A DNA stretch of 64,000 nt from Spinellus fusiger (lineage: Eukaryota; Mucoromycota; Mucoromycetes; Mucorales; Phycomycetaceae), in assembly GCA_025094145.1 (NCBI GenBank), contig JALLLS010000001.1, positions 868,001-932,000 of the forward strand, written 5' to 3'. The notes under the pieces are model-generated. The model saw nothing but the letters and a program-made list of their open reading frames with translations. It made no database searches and was not told the DNA's origin. Shown in pieces: positions 12,784 through 26,263 of this stretch. The stretch's first letter is position 1. The number at the start of each line of letters is the position of its first letter. The position numbers and the translations under genes were made by a program.

Positions 12784-13461
12784 AAAAGGGCAAGGTAGAA
12801 AGTAGAAAGACACAGAAAGACCGTAGAATTCCTGACGGTAGATTATATCATGTGATTTAGCAGTGCAATGGGTCCCGAGTAGTACAAAAATAAAAAAAGA
12901 CCAAGTCAAATGTAAAAGTTCATGCTTGTAGGATGTGGGGGAAGGAAAGAAGACGTCCTTTATTTTTCTTTATACCCTTTGCTTTATTGGATCTCTTGTT
13001 CAAAATACAGCAGTCACTTATTCTCTATCTGTTCTTCCCATCTCAGAAGAAAAGCTTCTCTGACTCACATCCCATTGTCTTTCTAAACAGAACCGTCAAA
13101 TAGAATCTCTCTTCTTTCTTCTTATGCTGAGTATGAATATCACCCTCACGTTTTATTTCTTCATCTTCTTGCTGAGTATGAATATCAACGAGCAGTACAT
13201 TACAGTGTCTTAAACTCATGACGTCTATAACAGTCACAAACCCCTTCATTTTTCTCGTGTTTTTAGGTGTAAACCCAGCGCACTCGCGTTCACCGTATTG
13301 TGACAGTGAGTTTGTAGCTCATTCAAAACGCACCAACACAGAGAAAAGAAAAAGAAAAAAAAAGAAAGACGCTCTCCTGAATACTTCTTCCCTACAATAC
13401 GAAAAATAGAAAAAGAAAGGCTCTACTGCTGATTCAGGAACGCCCTCCCCCCCTCCCAAAT
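12784..13461. promoter_or_regulatory. Divergent promoter region between the RAM-domain gene and NUP192
   Basis: About 680 bp separate two head-to-head genes, so this should carry both promoters. A 20-base sequence, GCTGAGTATGAATATCA plus flanks, is repeated about 48 bases apart (near 13125 and 13172), following CTTCTT each time; such a direct repeat could be a binding site, but this is inference. Purine-rich AAAGAAAAAG tracts precede the NUP192 start. Confidence 0.35.
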
Positions 13462-16400
13462 ATGTATAGCATTCCAACCTGGTCAGAAGAAGCTCGTGCC
13501 TTACACAATGATATATGTCGAGCAAGGGCTTCCGAATCACCCTCCATTGCCTCTGAACTACGAGCCAAACTCCAACTAAAAAAAAAAAGCTTCTTCAGCT
13601 GTTGGATGACTGCCCCAGAAACAGCACTCATAGGGAAGCTGTCAACCAAGGTAACAGGCTAGACAATGATCGATGGACACGCAAGACGAACGAAATAACC
13701 TTCTTATAAACTAGGCAAGGCTTACATTCATTCCGTTCTCCAGAAGATAACCCCAGAATTCACAAAAAAGATCCTCTTTCTATCCAATCAACTCAACATT
13801 AATGAACATGTTGCTGCTACCTTACTAAAACGAAGCATGGAGGAAACGTTATGTACAAAAGACAATATCATCGACACTGCTATTGTCCTTTATCACCAGG
13901 AACACGAATATCTACTGGAGTGCTTTGAAGTCATTCTTGTCACTGCCAAAGATGCTACTGTCGACACCAACATTCGACTCATTTGTTATGACTTTATGAG
14001 TGAAGTCATGCAGGCACGTCTCCCCATCAACGAAAACAACCCTCAGACTACAATATCTTTTCTCTCAAAAGTGCTCTCCACTGCAAAACGGTACCAACAG
14101 AATATCCAATCCATCACAGAGTCAGGTGGATTGTCTACAGCACAAACCACAGGGACATTAGGTGCTGATATGGGACAGGGGAAATTGGGGGAAGAAATCA
14201 CCGACTATAGAATACAGCGGATGGTGGAAGAGCGAATAGGCCTGTTTCGCATCTTTTATCATTTGAGTGCTTTGTTTTGGCCAGAGTGTAGTGATGTTAT
14301 GTCACTGATGGAGGAATTAGAAAAGGCTGATTTGCGTGATTATGCTACACCCTATATGATTATTGCTATGATTGCTGCTCTTTCTCCAGAGAACCATGTA
14401 AATCACAATGAACATTACCAGCGCCATAATTTATCAAGAAATCATGATTTTCTGGACAATTTCTATCAAAGAATCATCAGTAGAATGTGGATGGTCCCAG
14501 CTGTCAAGGCAACCATTGTGCTTCAGTGGCTAATGTTGCTGGAACATGCAGCAGAACGGGTCCCTAGTGTAAAAGAAAAATTCGGTCAGGAGAACCTTAG
14601 TCAACTGATGGAAAGTGCAATTTCTGCAAAGGCATTTGTGTTTATGAATAACTACATGCTCCAATTCCAGCAAGAGTATGGACAAATGAACGTCAACTAT
14701 GGATTGTTAAAGCGTGCGTATGACCAGGAAACAGACGCAACAGAGGACATTGTAGTAGATACCAGTGATTTCACACTCTTTAACTCTCTTGTACGGGATG
14801 ATTTTCAAATGTACATTCTTCATGAACTGGATATTCTTGCTACGACGTTAACAAAATCCATGCAAAATGTTCTTCAGACATTGAAATACCGTGAAGAAGA
14901 CTCCACCATTCCTGAACCTTCCAATGGTGCACCTGTAGTAACCTATATGAGCCCAGAAGAACAGATCCAGCCCTGTAATGATTTAGAAAACTATTTCACT
15001 TTTCTCGCCAGTGTGTATCGTTACCGTTTGGATGCTGGATTTCAGTTTTGGACAAATGACCAGGGAGGTCTCTTTAGCTTTACACAGTGGGCCACTAGTA
15101 TTAAAGTACCAGGCACCGTACGAGCTGTCTATGATTTCCTTGGCTCTATTTCTACAGGAGAACGGTCTGCTACTTGCTGCCATGCGTTTATGAACGCCAA
15201 CTCCAACTCACAGGACTTGGTCGCTAGTAATTTGTTTTCATGGGGGAAACTTGTGTCTGCTCTTCAGTTCTATAGACCTTTGCTTTGTCATCGTCCTAAT
15301 GATAGACTCTCCTGTCTTTCTGCTAATGAAGAGTCTCTTCTCATGAAGTTTCTTTATCTGTTGAAACAAACTGTTCTGTATTCCATGGATGCAAGAGAGT
15401 TTCTTTGGGTAGATGCTGTGTTTAGTGTAAAAGACAATCTTATCGATATGATCAGCAGCCCTACTTCTACAGATTTACGTGCTTCTCTCTACAATGTGTT
15501 TGTAGCCTTTTGTTCTCCCGGAGTGGGATGTACAGTTGGCAAAAAGAATGCACTGGAGGTGTGGTCTGTCATAGAAAGGGGCGAGATCTTTGTCTCCAAA
15601 CCTCTCAATGAGAAGATGACGATTACTCAAGCCATGACAGCTAGACCTGTAGGATTCCTTAGTGATCTTGCTCTTGAACAAGCCAATGGTGCCTATCCAG
15701 AAACTTTGGCTGTGATTGAACTCCTTGTCTCTCTTATCCATACGCCCCATGAAAGAAATGAATTAGTAGTGGGCTTCAAAACTACCAGCTCCTCTATTCC
15801 CTTGACCCTTGGCTGTGATCGAAAAAACCCAGGCGCAGGACCCTATATTTCTCTTATTCTTGACAATGTGTTTTTAAAGTTGGATTCCTTTAAATATCTA
15901 CACTCTGAAAGTCAATGGCAGCTCGTTGAGGCATGTCTCCGCCTGATCGAGAACAGTATCCTCTCCTTTGACTTGAAGCCATTGGTGTATTGGTGGAGAG
16001 GCGATAAAACCCGACAGCAAAAAACAAGTGTGGATGAAGTTTTATTGTCACTCTTACGCTACATCACCCATCCCGGATTTGAGGTGCTAGTACGTCTCTT
16101 CTCGGGTTCTTCTCTCTGTGACAAACTGTTCCAACTGTTAATCACTGAAGCCGACGCAGCATTGAATTGGAAGACAATCTCTGCTTATTCGAGAACTTGT
16201 ATTGCAAGATGTCTGAGCATTATCAATAGAGCACTTGAAGTGCAAGATGCTTTTTGCAATCTACTTGTGCCTACAATTCAATCCTCCTTGACCAAACCCA
16301 CCTCAACAGATATTGTTCTTGGTAATTTCATCTTTAAACGTATACCATCTCTTGCTATGCTGAGTCATCTTATGCTTCACCACCGTGTTATTATTGCCAA

Positions 16401-19233
16401 GATCAGTCTCCTCGTGAATAGCAAGGATTACGAGGAGATATCTTCTCTGAGCACTAAAATCATCCAAACACTTTCTACTGAACCTACATTAGACGATGTG
16501 TCAGCAACGAATGAAAAGAGTCATTGTGTGCATTTGGACACAGGTGGGCTAGGAAGAAATCTCACCATGGTTTTACAGACAAGTGAGATGGCAGATGCGA
16601 TTGTGTATGGGTTCAGTGAACGTCTTTTAGTAGATTATACAGAGGCTATCACTTTTGATGACTGTATGTATGATTTTAATAATGTACCCTTTTGGAGACC
16701 CGAAACCATCGCCAATAACATTGACTATTTGAATCAATCAACACCTCGTCGTCCTCAAAGCTCCATTCGTTTATCCATCATTGACTTGCTACTAAAAAAT
16801 TCTATTGAATCCAAATCATCCCCTACCTTGGCCGAGTTCCTACTAGGATTTAAACCAAGAGACGATCAGCAAGTGTCTGATATCAAAGATCCTCATAGCA
16901 GCAGTTCAACAGTGACCAGTTTTCATTCTGTATTGGATTTACTGCGTTCTGGTGTCAAAGATCCAGGATTGCCCTTGGTAGCCACCCACCCCATCTTGGC
17001 AGAAAAGTGCTATCAACTCATCTACCACCTCTGCTTAAAGGCATCCACCTCTGAACCAGTGATGCGCTACCTCCGTACCCGTGAAAACTTTTTTAATCTT
17101 CAGTTCAAAGCCATGCCCTCTCGTTTGACAGCCTATACAGAAACACAGGCCTATATGATCCCAGGAGCCATTGTTTATCCAGATGGAGAAACCACCACCA
17201 TTGATTTCTTTTCTCTTCGATCACAGCTTCTTCGACGTGCATGGCTTCTTAAATCAGTGGCTCTTGAACTACATGTTTCTGCCATGAGTGGAAGAACCTC
17301 AGATGCAGGCCAATTACTTGAGTTACTTTATGGAGATGGGGATATTCCTACAGAAAAAAGCCAGCATTTTAACAATAGCAGTAGTAATAGCAGCAACAGC
17401 AACAGCAATTTCCACCAACCTCTGGTCAAGATGTTTGAGATTCTTAGCTCTTTGAACTTTACATGGAAGGATGAAGCTAATGATACACCGACAGACTTTT
17501 CACTTGAGTTCTTTGAGACGCTGGATGTACAGCACTTTGAAGTCAAGAATGAACATGGCTGTATTGTGTTTGATATTTGGTCTGTGTATATGTTCTTGAG
17601 AGGTTTGCAGCGTATGGAGGCAGAGGCAGAGACAGAGAGATGGGACGCGATGGAACATGAAATACGTAGAATTATACATATCTTAGTGACTATGAACCAC
17701 GAAAGAGAAATTGTTCATGCCAAGGCGTGTTGTCTGGAAGCATGGAAACAAGTGGTAGAAGTCTCTTTCTCTGAATGCCAGGCCTCCTTCCAACCTAACC
17801 GACGGGCCAAGGCCATTTATAATCTTCTTCAAATGCTTTTACCAAGCATGCGACAGGCCAAAGGCAACAATGATACTACTGTGCAAGGCATCAGTCAGAT
17901 TGTCATGATGCTCATGTCACAAGTCAAGTTCACTGGATACCGAGAAACCACCTTGACACTTAAACCAGGACAGACGGCTGTCTACACTGTACTTAATCTG
18001 CCCACCCTTGGTCTGTCAGAGATCTTTTTACATATAGCAAAATGCATCCAAGATGGTCATAGTTCTGTTACAGTGCGTGGTAACATGTATATCTCTCTTG
18101 TCGAACTCATTAGACTCACCACACCCATTCCACTCCAACCTGGCTCTACGCCACCAGCACCCGTCACTGATTTGCAAAGATTTATTGCAAAGGCCATAGA
18201 GGATGCCCATCCATCCTTTTTGGAAATGATTTATAACGACACTATTTATAGTGATAATATTTGGAAGACAGCGGCATTGGCAGCGATGAATGCGCTTTAC
18301 ACATTGACAGAAAGAACAGCAACACGTACTGTCCTACATTTTTTAGAACAGCGTATTCTTCTCTTTTATAGGCTGGGAGATGTGTTTGAGAGTCAAGGCA
18401 TGCCTAGTACACCAAGGACACACACTAGTAAGTCTGGTTTAGAATGCTAAGATGGAGAGTCTCTCCTTTATTACTATTATTATTATTACCAACTGAGTCT
18501 TACGTTTTCTTGCTCATATCAAGTCTCTCCTATCAACTTTGCGTTGTACGATGCAAAGATGACGATGCTTTCGGGAATTGCTACAGAAGCCCATGGTGCT
18601 GCTCTTCTGTGCACTCGACATGTTTTTGATGAACTGTGCAAGTTTAATCTCAATAGCTTACCCCAAGGCGAAAAAGTAGATAATGGTTAGAATAAGAACT
18701 TTCCAACTTGTATTTTCTACTCATACACTAACACACACACATACATACACAAACTTTCTTTCTTTCTTTCTTTATAGAGATGCTTGGTAAACTTGTAACT
18801 CCATTACTTGAGCTTGTCAACACATTGTTATGCTCAGGCGGCCATCCTAATGAAATCATGGTAACTCAGGTACGTTACAGTTATACGGGACTAGAGAGAG
18901 AAAAAGTACTCAACCACCCTATGGAAACTCTCTTTCTCTATATAAAATTAGACCAAGCGATGGATGAGAGTCCACCAAGATCTGCTAAAGTACATTCTCA
19001 ACTATAAATCACCACGAACGCCTTTTTCAGAAACCCAATGGACATTAGCCAAAGATATTATATGCCTTGTAAATCCCCAAACAGAATTCTTTAACGCGTC
19101 GGTAGGTCTTGTACATGAACAAATAACCACGATAGTAAACAATCTCTCTCTCTCTCTTTTATATATATATTTACATGTACTTTTGTACGTATAGGAGGCA
19201 CACCACTTTGATTCTCTTTGGCACACTTTATAA
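13462..19233 (+). CDS. NUP192: Nup192/Nup205 inner-ring nucleoporin
   Basis: Large alpha-solenoid scaffold of the nuclear pore inner ring. Exons that fit in phase: 13462-13650, 13715-18427, 18524-18685, 18778-18869, 18952-19134 and 19195-19233, about 1,790 residues, the family size. The N-terminus shows the family pattern KLLQLLDDCPRNSTHREAV, and the body is continuous helical sequence (LFRIFYHLSALFWP, ETLAVIELLVSLIHTPHERN). The C-terminus, SPINFALYDAKMTMLSGIAT to HHFDSLWHTL, is also typical. One oddity: the A11 run at 13578-13588 puts the two halves of exon 1 in different frames; A9 or A12 would restore one frame. The end of exon 5 could instead be at 19101 (GTAGGT). A poly-Ser/Asn insertion lies at 17372-17408. 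Homology on both sides of the A run is good, so a working gene is likely. Confidence 0.92.
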
Positions 19234-19707
19234 TTGAGTAGGATATTCCAATGAAAATCACAATTAAAGGTTGCTCTACTATTATATTATTTTTAATACT
19301 TAGTTTTTTATTTTATTTTTAAAAAGAAAAAAAGAAAAGAAAAGAAAAAAAGACAAAATAGATTTATTCAATTTACGTTGACATGTCTTTAATTTGAATT
19401 TTAAAAAGTAGAATTTCAAATAGGTTGTATGTATACTGTTTTATTGTATCTTGTTGTTTTTTTTTTGCTGTTATTATTACTTATAGACAATCGATTATTA
19501 TTCTCTTAACAGTTATAGACAGAATAATGCATTATGCTATTTTATTCCAATGTAAAGGAAGAGTCAATATTTATAATTTCACAGCAAATGCATACAGTAA
19601 AACTATATTTGGACAGAGCACTTACGCCCATTTTATCTGAATCTAAATAAAGTGTCCAAGCTATTTAACATAAATATAATACGATACATAGTATGCTATA
19701 GAACAGA
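19234..19707. other. Convergent AT-rich 3' spacer
   Basis: Lies between the 3' ends of NUP192 (+) and ALG10 (-). It contains A-rich AAAAGAAAAG tracts near 19320-19355 and several AATAAA-like words suited to polyadenylation on both strands. No gene is visible. Confidence 0.6.
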
Positions 19708-21692
19708 CTACCACATAAAACGCTGCACAACACCTGGCTCATTTGGCCATTCAAATGTTGAATGAACAAAGAGATAGGCAAGAATAGAGTTCATCGATCC
19801 ATACACCACCAATGCGATTCCGGTGCGAATAAGTGTAGGGCGAAGATGAAGGGCATAAAAGAGAAAGGGAAGTATAAAATAACGGAACTCCAGCAAGGGT
19901 GAGGGTATAAGTGTCAATATTAAGCTAAAAGCATATCCAAGGGCCGTTAAGAAAGACATATTGGCATCTATTACAGACACGTAGCGATGAACGTGGGTGT
20001 TGAGAAGACAGTCCAATAGTCCATTCACTTACTTATAGAGTACACATTTATTATTTGACTGATCAAATAAAATGGCGTCAAGGCATAACGAACAGCCCAG
20101 TGGTATCGATAAACATTCTTCCATAGATAGAATGTATAATGACGATTATCACTGAGTAAGAACGGATGTTCATATCTATTCATCAGTGTTAATACATGCA
20201 TCCTAAATCAGACGCGTTGACTTTGTATAAATTATACTTGCGTAAATTTATGAACTGCATATACTGATAGAGCCAATTGTACAAGATAGAGTATAACTCT
20301 AAGTAAAATGAGTACACTACAGACTAATAAATGACTTACCTTTTAGGGGACTTGAAATAAGAGATTACTTTTTCTATGTTGCTTATGCTCAACATCCATG
20401 GTGCCATAAATACAGACAGGAAAGAGGAAAAGTAGAATAGCTGAGGAACATGGTATCCAGCAATATGATTAGATCGATCTCCTACCAACATTCCCAAAAT
20501 CATATTGATTATTATTATTATTATTATTATCGTTATCATCGTTATTATTAAAATGTTATTATCTTTTCTTTTTCCCTTACCAAGTACAATCCCACCATTC
20601 CATATTAAAAATACAACAAATCCAATCATAGTCATGATAAACACAATCATACGTGACAGAACAAGGCGTAGATTCAGAGTCACACCCACAATAAGACTGG
20701 ATAAAGAATGTACCATGTCCACTATAAAGAAGAGAATAAGGGTGTTATTGTCAGTGATATTTGAGATTAGATGCGTTACTTACTAGGCTGTTTTATGTCC
20801 TTGCATAATGGATTATAAAGAGTAGTGGTGATGAGGTTTTTCTTTTCTGCCTCCTGTAGACATTGGACTATAGCCAGGACCATAAAAAAGGCCACCCAAA
20901 TAATATTGGTTTGACGGAATGTCACAGAGATACTACCTGCCTGTTCCCCATATGTGAAGATGATTAGCCCAACGAGTGTCCAACCAAGTTATTCTTACCC
21001 ATCCTGCACACCAATACCACCTTTCTTTGATTAGCAGATAGCATAGAAAGACAAAAAAGGTAGAGCCATTGTCGGTGTAGTACAGTCCATTAAAAAAGAA
21101 GAGAATAGGAAACCAAGTCAATGCAAGGGCATACAAGGACCGAGTGACTGTTGGAAGAGGGTGGGTGTGGGCTAATAGACGGTACAGAACAAGAAAGAGT
21201 CCAATAGAAAACACGGCATTGATACTACGAAGAGCAGACAGTGTACAGCCATGATAGCCCAGTCCTTCCCATACAAAGCTAAGGCTGTGACTGATCACAT
21301 AACTAGAAGCACAGTCACTCAATCAGTCGCCAACTCATGCACTTGAGCTTACTTGAGGCTACTTACAGACCAGGAGGTGTGGTTAGCTTTGGATCCCAAG
21401 TGGCATAGTGGCCGGAACAGTAGCGCTGGACTTGTGGGACATGGAATATCTCATCCTGATAAACCCAGTCACACTTAGTTCTCTTCTCTTCTTTTCTTCT
21501 TCTCTATGTCTATGTCTATATCTATGTCTATGTCTATATCTATGTCTATGTCTATATCTATGGCATTCTACTAGCCATAGTATCACTTACCATATAAGTC
21601 TCCTTTATATGTTCTTGTAAATAGTCATATTGCCAATAAAGAACAGTACTGGCCACAGCCAATACCAGCACCACTGGAGAAGAGGTGTGCAT
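19708..21692 (-). CDS. ALG10: Dol-P-Glc:Glc2Man9GlcNAc2-PP-Dol alpha-1,2-glucosyltransferase (ALG10/DIE2)
   Basis: Adds the last glucose to the lipid-linked oligosaccharide in the ER membrane before N-glycan transfer. Eight exons fit in phase: 21692-21591, 21455-21367, 21302-20999, 20940-20784, 20721-20581, 20481-20340, 20202-20033 and 19967-19708, about 454 residues. Hallmarks are [19 protein letters not shown] across intron 1 with [12 protein letters not shown], the FRQTNIIWV loop, [46 protein letters not shown] and the terminal QRFMW. The rest is hydrophobic and multi-spanning. I chose the start at 21692 because it gives one N-terminal helix just before YMDE, as in relatives. A mobile element begins only 194 bp upstream and occupies the spacer shared with SCP160. 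Confidence 0.93.
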
Positions 21693-21886
21693 GGATGGAT
21701 AATTCAAGAGAAAGAAGCAGTCGGCTTTTGATTTGAATCTCAGGTTCATCAATTGATTAGGAGCCACGTTGAAGGCCCTTGACACTACAAAGCAATCCAG
21801 TGATTGGGTCCAAACTGTCTGCTTCTGTTGGTTCGTTCTCCGCTCTCTTTTCTCTTTAATTTTTCTCTTGTGTTTATTTCTTCTTA

Positions 21887-23052
21887 CACACCAGGAGATT
21901 TTTGGGATATATAAAGAAATATCCTGAGAATAAAATGGCAATATTTTTATGATTGGCTAATGTGTTTAAAAAGGCTTTTTTGCTGTCTAAATGGTCAATT
22001 TCAAACTCTACTTACCTGTTTAAGCAGTGACGATTGACTTAGCAATTTAAAAGTATAGAATTGGCTGTAAAGATAAGAAATAGAACAAGAATCACCCCAA
22101 AATTAAAACTCAGCTATTGATATTCTTTTAACATAATGTGTTATCCTTAAGCCCACAGTATTTGCAGCATGACACTGCTTAAGAAAGATGTTTGTTATAG
22201 GACTCACACAGAATTAACTCTAGTGGTCATTGTTCATAAAATAAAACTAAGCTTACTTACATTGAGAACAGTGTATTTATTTATTGAATTAATATCTATA
22301 ATCACCTCAATTATCTCATTGTAACTGGTATTAACAATAGTACTTAGTGAAAACAAGATATTATTTCTAATATTGTCCTTTAGACCTAAGACAAATAGAG
22401 TGTGAATTGTTTGAATTAGTTGTAGGAAAGAAGAGGCTGAAGTTTAATACATCAGAATAGAGAAAGAAAAACTATTATCTGTTTTGATGATCCCCTCCTT
22501 TTGTTATTTCCAACACTGTCTATACAACTTAATATTTAAGCACTTATTGAGACGAGCATAAATAAGCAAGGTAATGTGCCATATTAACAAAGCGAAACAA
22601 TAGAAGGAAGTTATAGACACTACCAAGGACTATTCTAGTGATAAAAAGGTAAGCAGTGTCTTCCTCTGGGCTTGAGCTCATTGTATTCCACAAGGCACTC
22701 ATTGTATTGTTATTAAGCAAGTAAATACTCTTTCTTAAGTCAGTCTTGGGTGGTCTTCTATACTGTTCAGGGTATCTAGGGTGTATATTTTATTGCTATG
22801 AGGGAATGCACTTAGGCAGTAGCTATAGTCATACTATAGTATTATCTATACCATTACAATAAACAATGCTATTCATAAACAATATATTCTATTGATAATA
22901 CAATTTGATAGTGAGGTATCCACAAAAGGAAACAATTATTTGAATATCCACAAACCTTTGATTTTAAACACAGATCCATAAAAGGCAAGAAAATTTTAGA
23001 CGTAAAAGAATAAAACATCACCGCTTAAAAGCCAGAAAAATATCCTGGTGTG
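21887..23052 (-). mobile_element. Copy A: non-autonomous TA-flanked TIR element (1,166 bp)
   Basis: Both ends are visible and inverted: ACACACCAGGAGATTTTT at the low-coordinate end and the complement of ACACACCAGGATATTTTT at the high end. Each end is flanked by TA (21885-21886 and 23053-23054), the target duplication expected of Tc1/mariner-type elements. Oriented by its left end (AATTTTTCTGGC, then TTTAAGCGGTGAT on the minus strand), it runs right to left. It shares long stretches with the left halves of the copies at 27299, 40101 and 63577, including GACTATAGCTACTGCC and the following bases. It carries no open frame and no Fanzor-like part, so it is an internally deleted, MITE-like copy. 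It fills the spacer between ALG10 and SCP160. Confidence 0.85.
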
Positions 23053-23198
23053 TAGTGCGCTCAACCCACTTTTTTTTTTTTCTTTTTTCTCTCTCTTCTC
23101 TTCTCTTCTCTTCTCTTCTCTTCCGTAGTTGTCGCAGTCACTGCTTCTTTTTCTACCTACTTTTTCTGCCTCTTTCTTACGTCACTGATCATCTTCTC

Positions 23199-26100
23199 AT
23201 GAGTTCTTTGGACCACCTCTCCCTGGACCCTATGGCATCTCCCTCCATAGCACCCTCTGTCCAACTTGCCCTGTTACACGCCCAAGCAGCCGCCCCTCAG
23301 AACGCGACTCCTCTGACAGAAGCACCACAGACACAGGCACAGACACAGGCACAGGCACAAGCACAGGGAGAAGAAAGAGAAGCTGTGGTGCCCAGTGCAG
23401 ATGACCCAGTCGTCATTGACTTTGCTGAACCTTTGATTGCTGGTGACTACCCTCCACCTATCAGCAAGCCCACGGTGATTCAAAAGAAGGAACGAAAAGT
23501 AGACACGTTGGACCTGAAGTCTGAATCTGCGTTCCCTTCTCTCTCCTCCAACTCACCCCGTGTCCCAGTCACCTCGGGATGGTCGTCAGCAGCAGCCGCC
23601 AGTCGTGTCAAGTCACAGCCCAGTGCGCGTAGAGAGACGCGTGCAGCCCCTGCCAGCAGTGTGAAAAAGTCAACGGTAGCCCATATCACCGACGTGCTCG
23701 AGTTGCCTGCTAACCAGCAGATCACCAACCAAGCTGTAAAGCCTCTTGGGTTCAAGAGCAATGCAGACGTGATTCAGCAGGTGAAGAGCAAGACAGGCAC
23801 GTCGATCATGGCCTCCACCAACCGACTAGGTACCAGCACGTTCATTCTCCAGGGTACACCTGCCGATGTGGAAAAGGCAAAGAGAGAGCTGGTGGCTGGA
23901 TTGGTGGTCAAGGTAAACTACCTAGAGTCTGTGGGTGTGCTGACATTATTGTAGCGTACTGTAGAACTGGCCGTCCCCTCCTCCACCCGCCGCTTCATCA
24001 TTGGTACCAAGGGAAAAACCCTTCAGATGATTGAGGCCAAGTCTGGTACACGTATCAACATCCCTCCTCGCAAGGAAGAGGAAGAGACACAGCAGGAGTC
24101 GGATGAGGAGATGGTGAACATTACAATTGTGGGTGATGCTGTTGGCATTAAGATGGCTCAAGCAGAGATTGAGCTGATTGTAGGAGAAAAGGTACGCTCT
24201 TCTACGATCCATGCCATGCTAATGTAGAGAATAGACTGCCAAACAGACACTCAAGTTGGACATCTTTGACTCCAAGTACCATCTCTTGTTGGCAGGCCCT
24301 CACAACGAGACGCTTACCTCTTTGGAGACATCATTGGGAGTGAAGGTCCAGATGCCAGCTATTGTTACTGGGCATGAAGTCCTTGTAGAAGGACAGGTGC
24401 GAGAAACCGCCGTGGTGCTTTCAGGTGATAAGGAGAAGGTACAGCAGGCTAAGCAGATATTGGAGGAGCGCTATGCTACATTGAAGAAGACCACTGGCAC
24501 CATTAGCTTCAATCTTCCCAAGCGTCAGCACAAGTACTTTATTGGAAAGAACGGCAGTACTCTTCGTGAGATCTTTGACAAGTCAGGTAGATACATCCCC
24601 AGGAAGAATAATATGAGAGAGAAAGAAAAAGAAAGAATCCACAGTGCACTCACACTCTGATTGACTAGGTTGCTCTGTGGAAGTACCTCTCTCCAGTGAC
24701 AGCTCTGAAGACATTACTGTGCGTGGTGATAAAGATCGTGTCTGGGATGCTCATGCTATCTGCATGAAGGCCTCCAATGCGATCCAAGTGGTGGTCCTTG
24801 ATTTGGCAGTCATCTACCCATCTGTCTCCAACGTACACGAACACGCCAAACAAGTCCTCAAGTACCTTGTTCACACTGATAAACTGAAGAAGATTGAACA
24901 GCAGTTGGAAGTGGAAGTGGGCATTCCTCGCTCTGCTCAGTCTGAGAAAAAGGTGTCCCTTGAGTTTGTGAGCAAGATAGAGCAGAACACCATGAACGCC
25001 TATCAGTCCACCTACAGTCTGTGCCAGAGCCTTACTCCTGCCTTCTTTACCACTGTGGAGATTGAGCCTCATCTGTACCACTACCTTGTTGTTCGTCACG
25101 GAAAGCAACTCCAGCGTATCAAGACCCGCTATTCTGTCGCTATTCTTGTTCCTGAGGATGAACAGGAGAAGATTCTTGTTGTTTATGAACGCAAGGAGGG
25201 GGAAGAAGAAGAGAGTGTGAAGGAGGCAAAGACTGTTCTTGAGGCTGTTACTGCTGAGATCAAGAAGATTGCTGCTGATTCCGTAAGTAAAAGGAAGAAG
25301 TCTAGTTAGACAGCAAACTCATCTCTCTCTCTCTCTTCCTTCTCTTGTTTAGTCTGACTTTATTAGCACTGTCATCAACATCCCAGCCAAGTTCCATCGC
25401 TCTATTATGGGTCCCAAGGGCACTACTTTGAATGCTATTATTGGTGAGGACTCTACTGTTGTGGTTCGTTTTGGTGGTGCTACTGAGGACGAAGTGCTTG
25501 TCCGTGGCATGTCGAGTGAAGTAAAGCGTGTCATTGGAGAGCTGAACAAAGTCCAAGGAGATGTGAGGCACGACGATGTAAGCACAAGGGGTGTGGTGGT
25601 GTTGTCAACACTGTTAGAGTAACTCACCTCTTCTTCTAGTTTGCCAATGCCTACAGTGCTGATTTTGAGATTCCTGCTGCCTACTCTGCCCATGTCATTG
25701 GCAAGGCAGGAAGCAACATCAACAAACTCAAGGACGATCTCGGTGTAAGAATCGATATCAGCGACCCCAGCAAGACTGATAATGGAGAGACCATTGTCAA
25801 GTCAAAGAAAAAGGATCAAAAGGACCAAAAGGTCAAGGTAGTCATTCATGGTATCCGCACCAATGTAGAGGCAGCCAAAGAGCGTATTTCTGCCATGGTG
25901 AATAACTTGGCAGATCAAGTATCTCTCAATCTGAATGTTCCCAAGGAGTTCCATCGCTTCCTCATTGGACCTAGTGGCCGATACGTGAAGAAGTTGGAGG
26001 ACAAATACAGTGTGCACATTCGATTCCCCAAGTCATTTTCAACAGAGGCTAGTGAGGCAGATATTATTACCATTCGTGGCCGTAAGAAGGAGGCTACCAG

Positions 26101-26263
26101 TGCCAAGGAAGAGTTGGTGGAGCTCTATGACTATGAGAAGGAGGTGCAGACCAAGCGAAAAGAGAGAGATGCTCGCATTGCAGAAGAACGAAGAAAGCGA
26201 GAAACTGATCTTGCTGCAAAGGCAAACGAAGAAAAAGAAAAGGAAACTAAGAAGAGTAGCTAA
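23199..26263 (+). CDS. SCP160: Scp160/vigilin-type multi-KH RNA-binding protein
   Basis: Multi-KH protein that binds mRNA and associates with ER-bound ribosomes. Six exons in phase: 23199-23912, 23955-24191, 24235-24586, 24669-25282, 25353-25577 and 25640-26263, about 921 residues. The N-terminal 160 residues are low-complexity with a (QA/QT)n stretch. KH GxxG loops are visible near residues 254 (IIGTKGKTL), 420 (FIGKNGSTL), 575 (VVRHGKQL, degenerate), 658 (IMGPKGTTL), 734 (VIGKAGSNI) and 822 (LIGPSGRYV). A further degenerate repeat (LLAGPHNETL) lies near 337. The tail is charged (KRKERDARIAEERRKRE), as in vigilins. I chose the start at 23199 (MSSLDHLSLDP); upstream is a pyrimidine-rich leader and then a mobile element ending 145 bp before the ATG. 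Yeast Scp160 is longer (14 KH), so some repeats are lost or too diverged to see. Confidence 0.9.
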
